Below are positions 12,851 through 26,689 of a stretch of DNA of 64,000 nt, in pieces. Numbering within the stretch: position 1 is the first letter of the stretch; every line of letters begins with the position of its first letter. The DNA is from Varroa destructor (Eukaryota; Arthropoda; Arachnida; Mesostigmata; Varroidae), in the NCBI RefSeq assembly GCF_002443255.2, contig NW_019211456.1, positions 30,873,341 through 30,937,340 of the forward strand, in the 5' to 3' direction. The notes beneath the pieces are model-generated. The model was not told the DNA's origin. It saw only the letters and a list, made by a program, of their open reading frames with translations, and ran no database searches. Position numbers and translations under genes: made by a program.

Positions 12851-13383
12851 TTACATGCGAGCTAATATTTTCAGATTAATCTAAATATATTATTTACTGC
12901 CTCATATGCTATAAAACTTACATATATTCATTTGCTTCATATTTATCATCTCTCGTAGTACCTTTACTACTAATAAAAAATCACTCAGATGTCATCAAGA
13001 AACGTATGATACTGTCTTCAGAGCAATTAACAGGCCCATAACAACACCCTGTGATGTTTACACAACTGGCGTCGTGTACATACACTTCGCTATTGGCGTA
13101 CGATAAGTTTACGTATATCTTGTAAAACGCTCACCGCCTGTTCTGCTCAGTAAAGCTTAAAAGAATCTTCACCCAAAATAGTAACAAGTATTATAGAAGA
13201 GGGCTCTCCAATGTTAAACGTAAGTACCTCGGCCGACATCTATTCGTTTCGATTCCTCTAGTCAATGATGCGCGCGAAATTGTTGCATCATCGTTGCTGA
13301 TCCTATTTGAACCCAGCTTGCTGTCATTTATCGAGCCAGGCCCGGGTGAAGCACTGCAGCTCCTGTCATAGAAAAGAACTTCT

Positions 13384-13405
13384 CTAAGTCATATAAATGA
13401 CTTAG
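13384..13405. repeat. Perfect 9-bp inverted repeat, 4-nt loop
   Basis: CTAAGTCAT, spacer ATAA, then ATGACTTAG. No poly-T or gene end follows that would make it a terminator. Confidence -1.
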
Positions 13406-15157
13406 GAGGGATGTTGGCTAAGAAAGTTTTATTTGGATTAATTTGACAGGACTCATAGGGCTGCCTAAGTAATGCTTTTGTTTTAACTACAATTTGCAAT
13501 CATTATTTTTATATTGTTCTTTATATTCCGCTTATTCAAGGAATAAAAGGCGAGTTATAATGTGTCTTCAATGTAATGGCTACTTATTTCGACGTTCCGA
13601 AGTCAAGATTGGTGGTACGCTTTCCGCTGATTGCAGTCACATCTTGGCCGACCTATTCTATGCGAACGTACCCCTAGCTATTTTACGAAAATAAACATTG
13701 GTAAATAGCTTATTTAGGTAATGCAAACGAGCAGTTGCCTTTGGGGTTTGTCGAAAGAAAAAAAACCGCAAGAGGATTGTAATGTTAGAGTTTTTCGTCT
13801 CCGACTAATTCTGTTTCCCAGACAAAATTCTCTTAAAATCCAGTAACGTACACAATTCACAGAGCAAGGTCACTACGTAAATTATACGGGCAGGTCTTTG
13901 AAGAGGACAGGAAAACTTTTCCGGACCGTAAACACAGTTTTCAAGTGTTTCAAAAGAGGCTTCAAAACTAGAAACAAAAATAAGCTTTTATCAGTTATAG
14001 AATTACGTCAAGACACCATGAGTTGCCAACAAACCATAATGAACGCGATCGTGGCTTCCTACCGCATCAAAACCGTACCCTAAGTGTTACGGTTCCGTAG
14101 TGTTGGGCACCATATAGTACTGCTATTCGGAGATTACCATCCATCTTATATAATTGCGTAGATATTAAAGCTGTCCGGGGCACTCAGAGCACTAATCGAT
14201 CGTTCTCGTACAGGCAATAATATTTCAACTATTTTCGACGTATGCCACCTCACGTTCGTTCGCAGAACGTGCGTCACGCAAAATGCACAGAGATGCGTCA
14301 TCAAGGAAACAATAGAGTTCCTACTACAAATAGCCTCACCACATAATTCCTTCGATAATAAACAGTTGTTACTTATACCTGAACATAAAAGTTGTATTTA
14401 CAAACCGTTCATAATACGGCCTTTACATATACTATAATATAATGAGCTCGAACAATAGTGGCAATAGTTGTAACAGCTTTATTATAAACCTCTTTTTAAA
14501 ACCGCGTGTACTTAGATGCCACTGGCAGTTGTTTTTGGCGGTTACGAACATTTATATCCCATTGAGGTTGCTGCCGTTGACCTCGAAGATTTACTTCGGT
14601 CGACCTTCGAGTTGATAAAAAAGCTTTTATCCACACAAAGCTTAGCAACACTTTCGCTATTTCAAAAGCTGGCCGCGGGCACGATCGAACATTTTGGATA
14701 ACGACTGCCGCCAGTATAAACCGTGAAAAGCCGTCAGCGTTTACTTGATTGTCTATCGTTCAATGGAACTTCTCTACATAATGCTAAACGTATCAATTCG
14801 GCCACATTCTTGGCTAGTCGTCAAGGGCGCCTATGGGCTGCCAGTCGACATGAGAGGCCGGTACGACGTCTGCGTGGATTGAAGCAAATTTGCTGCCCTA
14901 GAAGGGGGTGTGAAGGTGTTAATTAACCATACAATAGTGAACGCATCATTGTTAGATATTATATTATTAGAATAAATAAATAATAGTATTATATTTTTCT
15001 TGAAATATCTGTATATCCATCTCATTGTCGTGTCTGTTTCATAAACAATAGGCCGAGTTCGAGAGTGGTTTATACAACGTACGCGTATGGCATTTACTAA
15101 TGATCTATTGGCTCGAAACCTGTCGAAAGGAGTCTCCCTTATTCATCGACATGGATG

Positions 15158-15210
15158 TCGGGTATAATCTTTGACTATCGAGACTTTCGATAGTCAAAGA
15201 TTATACCCGA
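15158..15210. repeat. Perfect 24-bp hairpin with 5-nt loop
   Basis: Left arm 15158-15181 starts TCGGGTATAATC, spacer GACTT at 15182-15186, and right arm 15187-15210 is the exact reverse complement, with no mismatch in 24 pairs. A smaller hairpin (CGACAT, GG, ATGTCG) overlaps its left edge. Such a perfect foldback is far beyond chance and implies a recent origin, for example by intrastrand template switching. The loop is too short for an ordinary microRNA precursor, and no open reading frame spans it. Confidence -1.
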
Positions 15211-15865
15211 TTTCGTTTGCGACGTTTTGATTCCATCGCACCGTTCGCTAGCAGACGTAAATTTCGTACATTTCTAACTAGGTAAAAAATAGGTTTGTAC
15301 ACAATCCTCATGGGCTATGGTTGACGCAATATTAGCTGCGCCTGAGGCATTTGACTGCCAATATTGCTGACTGAGCGATATAATCACTGTTTTGAGTCAT
15401 GACAGCAGGTCTATAGAGTTAAGGATAAATGGCCTAAATAAGGCCCGTAAATGATATTAGGAAGAAAATGTAGAGAAATTGGAGCAACCTGCAAGTGACA
15501 GGGATTATGCATGTGTATATAAAGTGTGTACATGTATAAACAGAGTTTACATAGGATGGCTGAGGTCAATAATATAAATTAAAATGTTGGTAAGACAAAT
15601 GTGCAGATTTCGAGCGGAAGAATCATGCCACCTAAAGCCAGGCCAAATATCGGATTTACATAGATTTTCATGATGTATGACCAAAGAACTTATTGATAAA
15701 GTCATTCCCAATGACCGTTGCTAGCTCAATATATATTTGGCATGTCGAACAGTGCCTGTTACATCTCTGCCTGTATAAAGCTTTAAGCCCTGTTTAACTT
15801 AGGCCTAATGAGTCATATATGTTATGGGCAAGCAGGGAGAATCTTCGTACTTGTTAATCTTAACA

Positions 15866-15888
15866 AAGATGCCTTAATAAGGCATCTT
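15866..15888. repeat. Perfect 11-bp inverted repeat, 1-nt loop
   Basis: AAGATGCCTTA, one A, then TAAGGCATCTT. It lies 656 bp from the 24-bp hairpin and is unrelated to it in sequence. Confidence -1.
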
Positions 15889-18800
15889 AATAAAATGGAC
15901 AGACCTTTGTATTATTTACTACAGGGAGACATTGTGCACAAATTATTTGTAAGTAATCCTTCTTCTTCTTCTTCATCTGAAATGAAAGAAATCATTTTCA
16001 GAATCTTCCTATGTCGACGCTGTGTTTCTACACAATCGACGTAGCGTACTCTGCTGAAACTATATTAAAGCAACACAGAAAAATTTAGTATTGCCGTTGT
16101 ATTAAATTGAAGCTACTGTCCTCGGTGCGAGCAAATATTATTTAATATTTCGTATTTAGATTAACCATTGTCAAGCGTTAGCCGAAATACGTTGAAGCGT
16201 TGTCCTAAAGCTGGACACGAACGTCTCACAGGAACCAATAAGTGTCGCCGCAGAGCGGCATAATACTAGTGCATATATAGTGCTCTGAGTATACCGTAAC
16301 GGTGGTTACTTAAACTAAAACCACTACTTGGACTTCGATTTAAGATTTTTGTTCGATATCTGTCCCTTAGTGAAAAAATAATCTTATTCTACAGTTATTT
16401 TCCTTACTTATTTAAGTTTCTAAATGAAATCGGCTCGGAAGAGGCAATTTTTATTAAAAATAAACGACTATATATCTGAATTTTGGCTGTGAATAATGTT
16501 CGTCGTATAACAGACGTTCCATGTTTGCTATGCGATCTTGTAGCTAAGAACGAGCCCAGGCAACTCGGTGACAGTCACTTTAAATGGAGTGTACAAGCAA
16601 CGGGTACATTACCTGTAGTGTTTCTATATATCATGTATAAGTATCGATCTGTATAATGCACGCCCGATACAACAAGCAAGACAAGTAACGCTTAACTGAA
16701 AACATGAAACAGGCCTTAGCGGGCCTCAACTGGTAGGTCGTCTGCCCCTTCATAGGCTATCTTTCATATAAAAGGTATATCTTCGACTATAAAACGATAA
16801 CGCTCATAGGAAAATAATTTTCTCCCCAATCATGGTAAACCAATATAAATATAACCATTTATGTGCAGATATTTTTCGTTGCGCAATTAAAAAGCGCGGT
16901 TCTGTAACACGGTACGAAAACGAAATACAGTGAATTATTGTCGCTGCGTCGGCTCTCGAGAGGCGTGAATATACCACCTACATAGCACTCGATAGCGCCT
17001 AGCAAGCGTCGTGCTCCCATATCCCTGATATAGGACCAGTTTTTTTTTATTTCTTTCTTCGTCGACGTTCTATCATTGCCTAGAATTCGTTTAATGTCTT
17101 GAAGCAGAGCATTATCGACATTCGATTATCATAGATAAAGGGGAATCATTGAAGACGGGTGAGAGAAATCTACCCTGTAGATTAAAATGGGTTTACCTTA
17201 CGTCTGAGCCACGTTCGGTGACGTAGAGAAACGTATTGCTTATGGCGAAGTGTGCAAACCACCGCCATTGTCCAATTCTAATAGGTGCTGTGATACTGAT
17301 CATTGAACTTAGCGAACATTATCAAGGAGGGCAATTACGACAGACATTTGACTCTCCGGGTGCACGATACCGCTTGCAGCATTTACGTTTTGAAATTATT
17401 TGAATAGCTAACAACGAACGACGTAATGAAATGACAAACAAACAAGTATCACTGCCAAATGGGCCTTGAGTGCGGGCGTTGCCCCCGGCACAGAAGCTCT
17501 CAATACTAGTAGTCTATCTCTAGCCATTAACCAAGGTGGTATTTCTTTGCAGAACCCTGCCACCTCATCACTGCAGAACATGATAGTATTGTTCTTTTGA
17601 TTTTGGTCAAAGAGATATAAAATCACAGTCTCGCGTAGCTCTGAACACAACCGAGAGATCAAAAGCACACACAACTCATGAGAGAAACAGCTCCATTGTT
17701 TTAACACTGATGCCCCATGTAACTGTTACAATAATACTTCATAGTGTAAACGCGAAATATCGCTACTGATATGTCCAATGCCAATCAAGCAACAAATTCT
17801 TATTCTGCTAATATAAGGAACGATGACTGTGGGTTGTCTCAAATAGGCATATTTTAAATTATAGCTGATCCTAGTGTTCCACATATGTTCGATACCTGTA
17901 TTTGTCTTAGCTACATTAGCTAATTAGTTCAATATATATTAGTGGATTATTTTACCGAAGAACGATCCCGGAACTGTCTCTAATGCATGTGGGAAACTTG
18001 ACCCTTTTATTAACATGGTGAATTCCCGTTATAGTCATCGACAAGTTAAAGTTATCCCTTTAAGCCGCTCCTGGCCAGCCATTTTAGAAGAGCACGAACA
18101 GTATATCACGTGCTACGTGCTGAAAAATAATAAAAATAGTACATAACGCTAATAGCAGTATAGTTTTAAAATATCCTTTACTCTTTCAAGTATCAAATAG
18201 GCAGTCATTTCTTGATTCTAATCAAGCCTTAGTAATCGTTGGACCGATAAGGCTGTGAAAGGCCAAAGGAATTATTCAAGCACGGTGTTGCGGCTAAATA
18301 GTTAATGTTTAATCCAAAGAATGAGGTAAGATGTTTGTTGCCTTTTATTCTCGGTATTAACGCCATAGAGCCTGCTAAATGGTACCCTACACAACCAATA
18401 TTTTTAATTCTAAGATATTTCGTCTCGCTAATCGTACTAATTCTATTAATTATAGTATATACAACGATAACATTACTCGTCAATGTTGTTGCAATGAAAA
18501 ATAATAAAATTCGTAAATAGGCCGAGTTTGTCTTCATGAATGCCTACAGTTCTAAGCGACCCTTTTATGCTCATATAGCTTTCGCCTTCACCCGCTTTTC
18601 CGTTCCGAACCAATGGTACGATCGGTTTACTGCGCTATAACGTGGCGGGCGCTATGACGGACACTCGCCTACTCCAATTTTGAAGGTCCTGTATTTCCTT
18701 GAGCCCTGTATGCGGCATAGCGTACTAAAGGGGCACAATACCGTCACATGCTCGCGCGCGGGCACCGCGATGGTTTATTAGATAAACACATGCACAGGAA

Positions 18801-21800
18801 AGACGTGTGCATTGCCGATCTTCAGAGCAGCCGCTGAATGTACAACAGCAAAGAGATAGATGTCAAGTGCGTAGATCAGGGATGAACTGATAACAGATGG
18901 AACTGGTACACGCGTGGCGCAGATACGGCTCTTTGAACAGAGCCCTGGAGAGGACGAAACTAGACTGCATTATTACTTATTAGAGAGAAGAGATCTTTCG
19001 TTCTCAGGGGTCCCCAAGGCTTTAAAGGTAAAAAGATCTCGAGAGACGTCTTTAAACGTATCATATTTTTGCTGCTAGCGTGTTCTCCACGGCTGGACGA
19101 ACCTCAAGCGCTTACATAGCCTTCCGGTATTTAGAACTCAAGTTGACCATGAAAACGACGGCTTCCAATCCTGCATTGATTAGAGGCTCCATCATCAGCT
19201 ATCTAGATGTCAGCGAAGGGCGACTTGAAAACAATCTTTTTATGGAACGACCTGAAGTTTTGCAAAAGGTGGTGCAGATTGTAGTAACTTAACAGGAGGC
19301 ATGGCACTAGGGCTCTTAATCATCGTAGCTACCATTAATAAGAAACGCCTTTAATTACATAGTTATTCCTTACCACGATCTGAGCTCTGTGTGCGTTTGA
19401 AAAATAAATCGAGAACGCATAGGTTGTCCATTCTAAGGTACGCGGCTATACGATTTTCCTTGGTTGTCTCCCTTTTATTATAGAATAAAGAATCATCGGT
19501 CCATTTTGTGGCATAAGAATAATAATGAAAATGCACCGAAATATAGTATACAAAATAGAATGTTTATCAATAAGGTAACTCAGCTTTTGGGTAACATTGG
19601 GCCGCCTCATTTGTTCAATTGCACAGTAATTGTCTTCGTGTCCGATATCATAGATAAGCAGAATCAGTATTGCTTGGCACTGCTTGGCATCTAGGCGTTC
19701 TTAGGGTAGAACTTTTGGCGGAGTTTTGGATACGTATCTATCGGTCTGATTCATTGGTTTCGTGGCGGGTTTTGCGCGAAGATAATCTACAGTTATTCAA
19801 TACAGTGACCTAAAAGTCAGTTGCTCAAGGCTAGAAAACCGTATGAAAACTAGAAAACTCCGAGATTCTCCCCGGCAAGTGTTAGCATCCTAGAAATGAT
19901 TAACTCGTGCCACAGTTGAACTAGCCTAGCAGCTACGCTGTGATTACGTGATCCCCTTACTTAAGAAATTTTCGAACAGGTCCCGTTAATTGGTCAGCTT
20001 TTGAATTTGGCCAGTGGTGTTCTCGTCATGAAGATTCTTGCAAAATAGTAGCTGTGACTTAAACTATTAGTAATTTTTTTAGGAAAATGTTTTAATGCAA
20101 AGCGATAGGCGCTTTCAATATTTTTGCCTGTTGTTTCTGAGATAAACAGCCTTCTACATTTGGCATTCAACAAAGCTGAATGTCAGTTATGTTACAAAGG
20201 TCGAAGTGAACCTCCAGTTTATGACAGTCGTCAAAATATTATCACATTAGGTATGAACTTAGGCGATCAAACTGTCGCCTAATAAACACAATTGGAGAAT
20301 CCATATAGTCAAACGGAACAACCAAGGGAGCGCTTAGCTTTCTCCGTAATGCAATAGCCGATGAGTCGAAATAATAGAACGAGCCAGCTCATCGAAGGAC
20401 ATACAGGCCTTAACCCCACAACCTAATCGTTTGCAAATTTTTGTTTTAAATGATTATCGAGGTTTGTCTATTTGCTGTTGTGATGGTAGCCATCTTCGTT
20501 TCGGTAGCTTTTGCCAGGAAGTACGGTATAGGTGCACACAGGTAATTGTTTAGGCACTTTTTAATTTAGCAGATGGGGTAGGGGCACAAAAATAGGTCGG
20601 CTAATGAAGTGTACATGATAGAAACGGTATGTTCAGATTCAGAGTAGACTCAAACACTAACGCAATACGACTAAATTTTAAGTGGTTCAGTGGGAGTATA
20701 GATGTCATTGATGCAAGTGTCGTTAACGACGTATGCTACACAATTTGTGCTAAAAAATAAAGTTTTTGTATACATAATACATATGGCTCTATAAATCGTG
20801 GTTGATATATCATGTTAGCGTTAACCTGTTTTGCTAGTTGATAGGGTTCCTATTTTTTTTTCCTGACACAACGTCATGGAGAATCGTTAGAACTTGGCGG
20901 ACAACCTGTGACATGCGAACAAAATCCAGTGGTAAAAAACTGTAGGCCTACCTTAGTTAATTGCCAACGCCTGAGGCACCTTACATTGCTTTCAACTTTG
21001 GATTTCATTTTATCGCAGTTAGCGTAGTCCTAATAGGAGCATAATTTGAAATAACGTAGATTAAGTTATGTACCGTCTTTCGAAATTATTGGTTGCGAAT
21101 CAGGTTCCGAATTATAGTTCTGGTGTTGGACAAATATGGCCAGGTGCCTCAAAAGGAGCAATTTAATTTTCTGCTAACAGTAGGAAGCGGTTGCCGGTGA
21201 GGCTGTTGTTTGCCCTAATGCGTTAACATAGATAGGCTACCATATGTACTGGACGTCCGACCTTATTAGAACATCCCGTAACGATGGTTCGATGCAGACT
21301 CGCAGTTGATCCTTAGAGTACCCGCAATATCTCTCCAAACCTGTATTTTGTATTGCTTTCATTAGAATGCTTTGCACAGAGGTCAACATTGGAATTACTA
21401 AAGAGATTTAACGTTGAACGACAACGTCGACGTGGTCTGCCAGCCGAGATGACGGAGTGCTTCCCTCATCAAAAATGTATTACGCTGTAATCTATTATTT
21501 CTATGATCGACTACTGAGAGAGCATTTAATAGATCTGATGTGTTTTCTCTTCAAACATGTGGCCGCTCTAACGAAAACAGAACATTTGCATAGCGCCCTT
21601 AGTTTTGCGGCAACATCCAAGGGAACGTTAGCACATCGCCTACGGCTGTTTTTTTTTGCTCTAAAGCCTCTATGTATTGCTTCCTCTATCAGAAAGCTAT
21701 TTTCAATTGCGCCGTTCGGGACGGCCATCGTAAAGCTTTGAAACTTTGTGTTCAATAACTATTACGTGAGAGATAAGAAATTAAGCGCGATTTTTAAACT

Positions 21801-24800
21801 ACATTATCGGGTCGTCGTGCACTACTCAAACCGATGAGCTTTGTCGGACGTCCTTTTCGCTGTCGATTTAACGGATCTGACACGTTGATGTTATGCTCCA
21901 GACTACATTGCTACCAATAATTATCCTTATTGCCCCTAAAAGCCCTTTGTTAGCCCTTTAAAGTACTCCTACAGCCATTTTGATTTCCAGCACTTATTTC
22001 ATCAGTATATTCTATGGTCAAGAAACTTTGTTGGTGTTACACCGAAGCTGACAAATACCGCCTAGTTGCAATATTTTTCAAACAGATATTATATATATCT
22101 GTATGAATATTTTTCAACTATCCAGTGATAGTAATTATGCTTCCCTGACCGTTTCTGTGACCTTGTTGCATTGGCGTAATTAGTACAATTGGCCTATGTC
22201 AATATGTTTGGTATATGCCTAGTTTATATGATAGTAAGTCATAGAAAACCGTTACGGACACCTTGCTGCACTTATTCTGTTTTAATATTCATTGATTGCT
22301 AGAGCAAATAACGATACAAGCATATTTTACTTTTACATCTTCACGAAATTGAACCCAGACTTCGCACGCGCCGCTGGCCAGTCGTTAGAACCTTACCTAA
22401 TCCGTACCACTTCAGCTGCAATGCCGCCATCATCCCGAATAAATAGTTTTGCTTCTTCAATGAAGCGCTTTTAAACATTCGATAATGGGTTACTGATCTC
22501 GTTTTCATATTGCATTAGTCAGTTTCCCACGATCCTGCATCCTTTGCAAATCCTTGACAATTTTGGCAAAATCCCAATTCCCGGCGCTCAGTTGCAAAAA
22601 ACAAAAAAAAGAATTATTTTTCAAATATGTTACGCATATTTCGTTGAGCTAGAAAGGTTCGGGCGGCTGCCAAAACGGGTTAAAGCTGCACGAAAGTAGT
22701 AAGGAACTGTTTCTTGTAAAACGATTTATCTTCGCAAAATTAAAGTTACAGAAACCTCAGGACCAGACTCTACCAGCGCAGAAAAGGCTAAATCAAGTTG
22801 CCCGTTCTACATGGGCATTTTTAGTAATAAAATACATTTATCAGAACAGGTGAAAACCCTACTATAATGAAGCCTTTTGCCTATTGATTGCTATGGCTTA
22901 TGTTCCAAATATTCCTTCATACTTTCCACAAAAAAACATTGTTGCTGTGGATACTATAACTGATTACTGGCATTCTAAGGTACTTTAATATTCTAATTGT
23001 ACTGATCTCTTTTACATCATCGCTACGTTCTGACTTCGTTAGTGTCCAGTAAAAACAAATCATGGTTAGTGTCGTATAAAGCCATGGATATTGACCTGTT
23101 TACCGCAAAAACTTACCGAACATTATTTGTCTAAATGGTGAATGTTGCCGGAATAGTGCTTATTCCTTCTTTACCTCTCATGAATACGTGCGTTAATGAG
23201 TACCGGAAAGGAAATCCGTTAAATCAGATCTTTTTCATTGCTTTGCTTCGAGAAAGCTTTCAGCTCGCGGGCCAAACTCTGCCCTTTTCCCTACTCATTT
23301 CTGTTGTCTGTAGTGTTCTGTAGCTGACTTATAGATGACACACCACGACAACTCTTCAAAGCTTGAGCAGTCTTTATAATTGGCGTCTGCCCTTCACACC
23401 TCCTGATCTTTCGGATGTATTGAACAGCTCGGGTTGATGCTGGCCTTTCTAGCTACCGCATGGAACTAGCCGCCTGTGATGCCCTCTTGCATTATGGGCA
23501 GCAAAAAACAAGAATCGAAAACTGCAACCGCCTTTGAACGTTTGCCTTAAAAGAAAAACACCAGTAGCTCACATCCTGGGCCGTTAGCGGTACAGGCCAG
23601 CGTCTTCATACATCCAAAGCCTAATTATGACTAACTTTAAGAGGCTGGAAACCGAAGAAATACAATGAAATCCCACAGTCCGCATAATAGAGCAATATCT
23701 TGAAGAAGACAACTGGAGATGAATTGTGCTTCTGCCGCTAGACCGATTGATTGACTGATTCATTGAAGTCAATGAAGGAATAATTATATTACTGTCAGTA
23801 TTTATAATATTGTAGGTCGTGCCTTAACTGTCGGACCGTGTCAGATGCAGCCAATGGCTTTTAATTTAAATTCATTTTCTCTAAAGTACGTAATATTAAT
23901 TAGGGTGACCTCTATTGAAAAATAACACTCGTTCTTCTACATGCATCCTCAACGTAGACCTGACCAAGTGCGCCTATTTCCAGTAGCAATCGAAAATAAG
24001 GTCTAGCCAATCGCTATCTGTTTTACGCACGACTAAGGGACATGAATGGTTGATTTTTTATAGCGCACTATCGATTTGTTTGCAGAAAAAGAACGGACGA
24101 CTAGAATATCAGAGGGCGTACGAACGTAAGTCAAACTAGGGGTGGCCTTCGCCTACCTGGCGAATATCACAAGTTCGATATCTGGGACAATATCGACGCG
24201 ATATAACAAGGTGTGGCTATTATTCTAAACACTATCACTATAAAACAAAGATCGTATAAACCTATAACCGGCGGACTTCGTACGAGTTGAATTTGTGATA
24301 AAACAAGCCTGCTCGGAAGACCATTAGGCCTACTGTCGCTAACTAGGTCACTATACGCATACGAGTTAGCTATTTGTCAGCCTTGATAGTCCCCAGAAAG
24401 TAAATTAATGCAGCAGATAGGGGGGAAGCTCAATAAACTGGTAAGTCTGGAAAGCTTAATAAAATACTCTAGTAGAATCTGACAAAAATCCCGAATTTCC
24501 CGTGCAGCTCAATTAGTGGGGTCTAAGTACAAAAAGTTAGCTTGAGAATAGCTAATTGGGTATCCCACGTTACTTTCGGTACCAAGCGCATTGCCAATTA
24601 TTAGGACACTGCCGATCTTCCAAAATATCCACTGTCGCGTGAGCGCGTTTGCAGCTAAAGACTGTGGATAATATATCAAGGGCAAGTAAATAGTTGAATC
24701 TAGAGATCCAATTACGCAAGCGCATTTTGGCCAGTGTGTTTGATTCTGATCTCGTCCAATTTCTATACTTTGAGCTTTACGTCCGGTATCGCCACAAGCC

Positions 24801-24924
24801 GTTCGACGAGACGGTCGGCTCCCAGCACGAAACGAAATGCCTTTATGCCTCGGTTCAAACAGATAGACCACCACGCGTCCCTAAGGTCGGGTCCCCGTCT
24901 AATGTCTTGTAAACGGCTACACTC

Positions 24925-24947
24925 ATTATTATTATTATTATTATTAT
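24925..24947. repeat. (ATT)n microsatellite
   Basis: Nearly eight uninterrupted ATT units (23 bp). Confidence -1.
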
Positions 24948-26636
24948 GCACTTAAAATTAGTTCAGATTGCATAACCTAATCATATCTTGGTACTAAATG
25001 TTTTTTCTTACAGTTCGACGTACGGAAATTATAAGCTCGTCATAAGTAAACAAATCAATCGTCTCTGGCTAGCTAGAATCTGTCAAGTTTGTCTGCCTTA
25101 AGGTTTATCATATACGACAGCAACTTGCACGTCTCGTCATCCATGACACCTAACAGACAAAGCCCCCGAGCCAGTTGCTTGTTTTACACTTTCTGCTTCT
25201 TTACCCAAATCACCCCTATGGCAATTCTAGCCAAGTGTTCAAAAGTGTTTTGTTCACCAACTATCGTCTGCTACCGATTTCGTCCGCGTCTTATTCCCTA
25301 AACAGTGGTGAACCACTTAAGTAAGGCGTATCATATACCCTTCAGTTGCCACTGAAACGCAGCATAAAGCTAATGTAGATCAAGGCGTGTTACCCTATTC
25401 AGCTACTAGAGGTTGACGTTTGCTATTGACTTTGGCTATTTACATGGCGCAGTGAACGATTGACGCTAAATGTGTGAACTTTGCATTCACGGAATGGGTG
25501 TATAAGCGGACCGAATTACTGTTCTGCCGGTTGGTAATTTCATAAATGTGGTACCTAAATCTCCCTAGCTTTCTAGATAGTGGTATTCAAACTGTTACCA
25601 AGTAGGATGTCTACTATTATGGTCGTTCGATAGCTTTGTTCCTCGTCGAATAATGTCAAAAACCGAAACCGATCTATGTTGCTTGAGTTAGGCTGTGGCA
25701 AGGCTACTTTGATCGAGTCGTGACGTATCCCTTCGTTCTAGAAGGATGTGAGTATACGGTAGCTACTTAAATAGATACTCATTAAACAGGTATAGGTTGG
25801 CTTATGTAAATCCTCATTTATGCCGGTGTGAAAGTTCTCAGCGAAACAGCCCGATGGTGTCAAAGCTGATGTTTCAAAGTCGGTTACGTTCCAGTATATT
25901 TCCGTGGGGTGCGATCGATCGGCGCCGTTAGATCGCGACACAGATAATCGAATCCCGTAACTTCAATAAAGGTGAAGAAAGAGTCAGCGTCGAAAATAAA
26001 TAGGAATATGTCAGAGACAGCTCGGGTTCCGTGAAAGCATTCTCAGAAAACGAATCGGTTGCAGTTTGTAATCAATTTAACTGTCAAATGTTATTTTTAT
26101 AATAATAAACGACTCAGCAAAATGTTTTTTATAAAAGTTGGGTGAATGTAGGGTGATATTTCCGCAAAATTTTCCCGACGATAAGATCTATTATCCATAA
26201 GGTCTGTTTACAATGACGATAGCAAAGAATGCTTTCATGTTTCACTATGTGCTCAATTTCGATAAGAACACTTGGCTTTGTCTTTAGTTAAGACAGATAA
26301 CATACGAACATAAACATAAACAGACAACTTCATTAACTCTAATATACGCCGATATTTTTCTCGGGTCCCAGCGAGTCTGGTTTTCGAAGTGAAGTCGATG
26401 GATTTTCAAATATATTTCTTATAAAAATGCCATGTGTTATAGTAAATAATAGTTTCTATTACAGTTTGTCCAAATAATATCCTTACTACGACATCTTTTT
26501 GCTATCTGCCAAGTGTTAATTGTGCAATAAGAGCTCTTTTAAAGGCCACCACCAACAAATCTTGACCTATATGAACGAGAAAGCGGGGCCAGAAAGAAAA
26601 AGTGGTCAGATCAGAGAGGGCTATATCTTGAGGTAA

Positions 26637-26652
26637 TTTGTTAATTAACAAA
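26637..26652. repeat. 16-bp perfect palindrome
   Basis: TTTGTTAATTAACAAA, no spacer, centred on a TTAATTAA core. It sits 18 bp from the palindrome at 26670-26689. Confidence -1.
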
Positions 26653-26669
26653 CGTCCACTATAAAAATA

Positions 26670-26689
26670 CGTCTGTTTCGAAACAGACG
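26670..26689. repeat. 20-bp perfect palindrome
   Basis: CGTCTGTTTC followed directly by GAAACAGACG. Together with the 16-bp palindrome just upstream it makes a paired palindrome of 53 bp. It could be a dimeric protein site or a foldback; nothing nearby tells which. Confidence -1.

Larger units (their letters stand above)
8990..15150. other. Gene-free stretch with microsatellites
   Basis: No supported gene. It holds the (AG)29 tract, the AT tract at 10.3 kb and two 9-bp-arm hairpins at 12.83 and 13.38 kb. A short frame at 9795-9850 recalls reverse-transcriptase relics but is too weak to call. The rest is unique sequence with frames under 85 codons. Confidence -1.

Noticed and set aside
24509..24874. 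121-codon frame, minus strand
   Set aside because: Composition looks random and two plus-strand frames cover the same bases; no family recognised.
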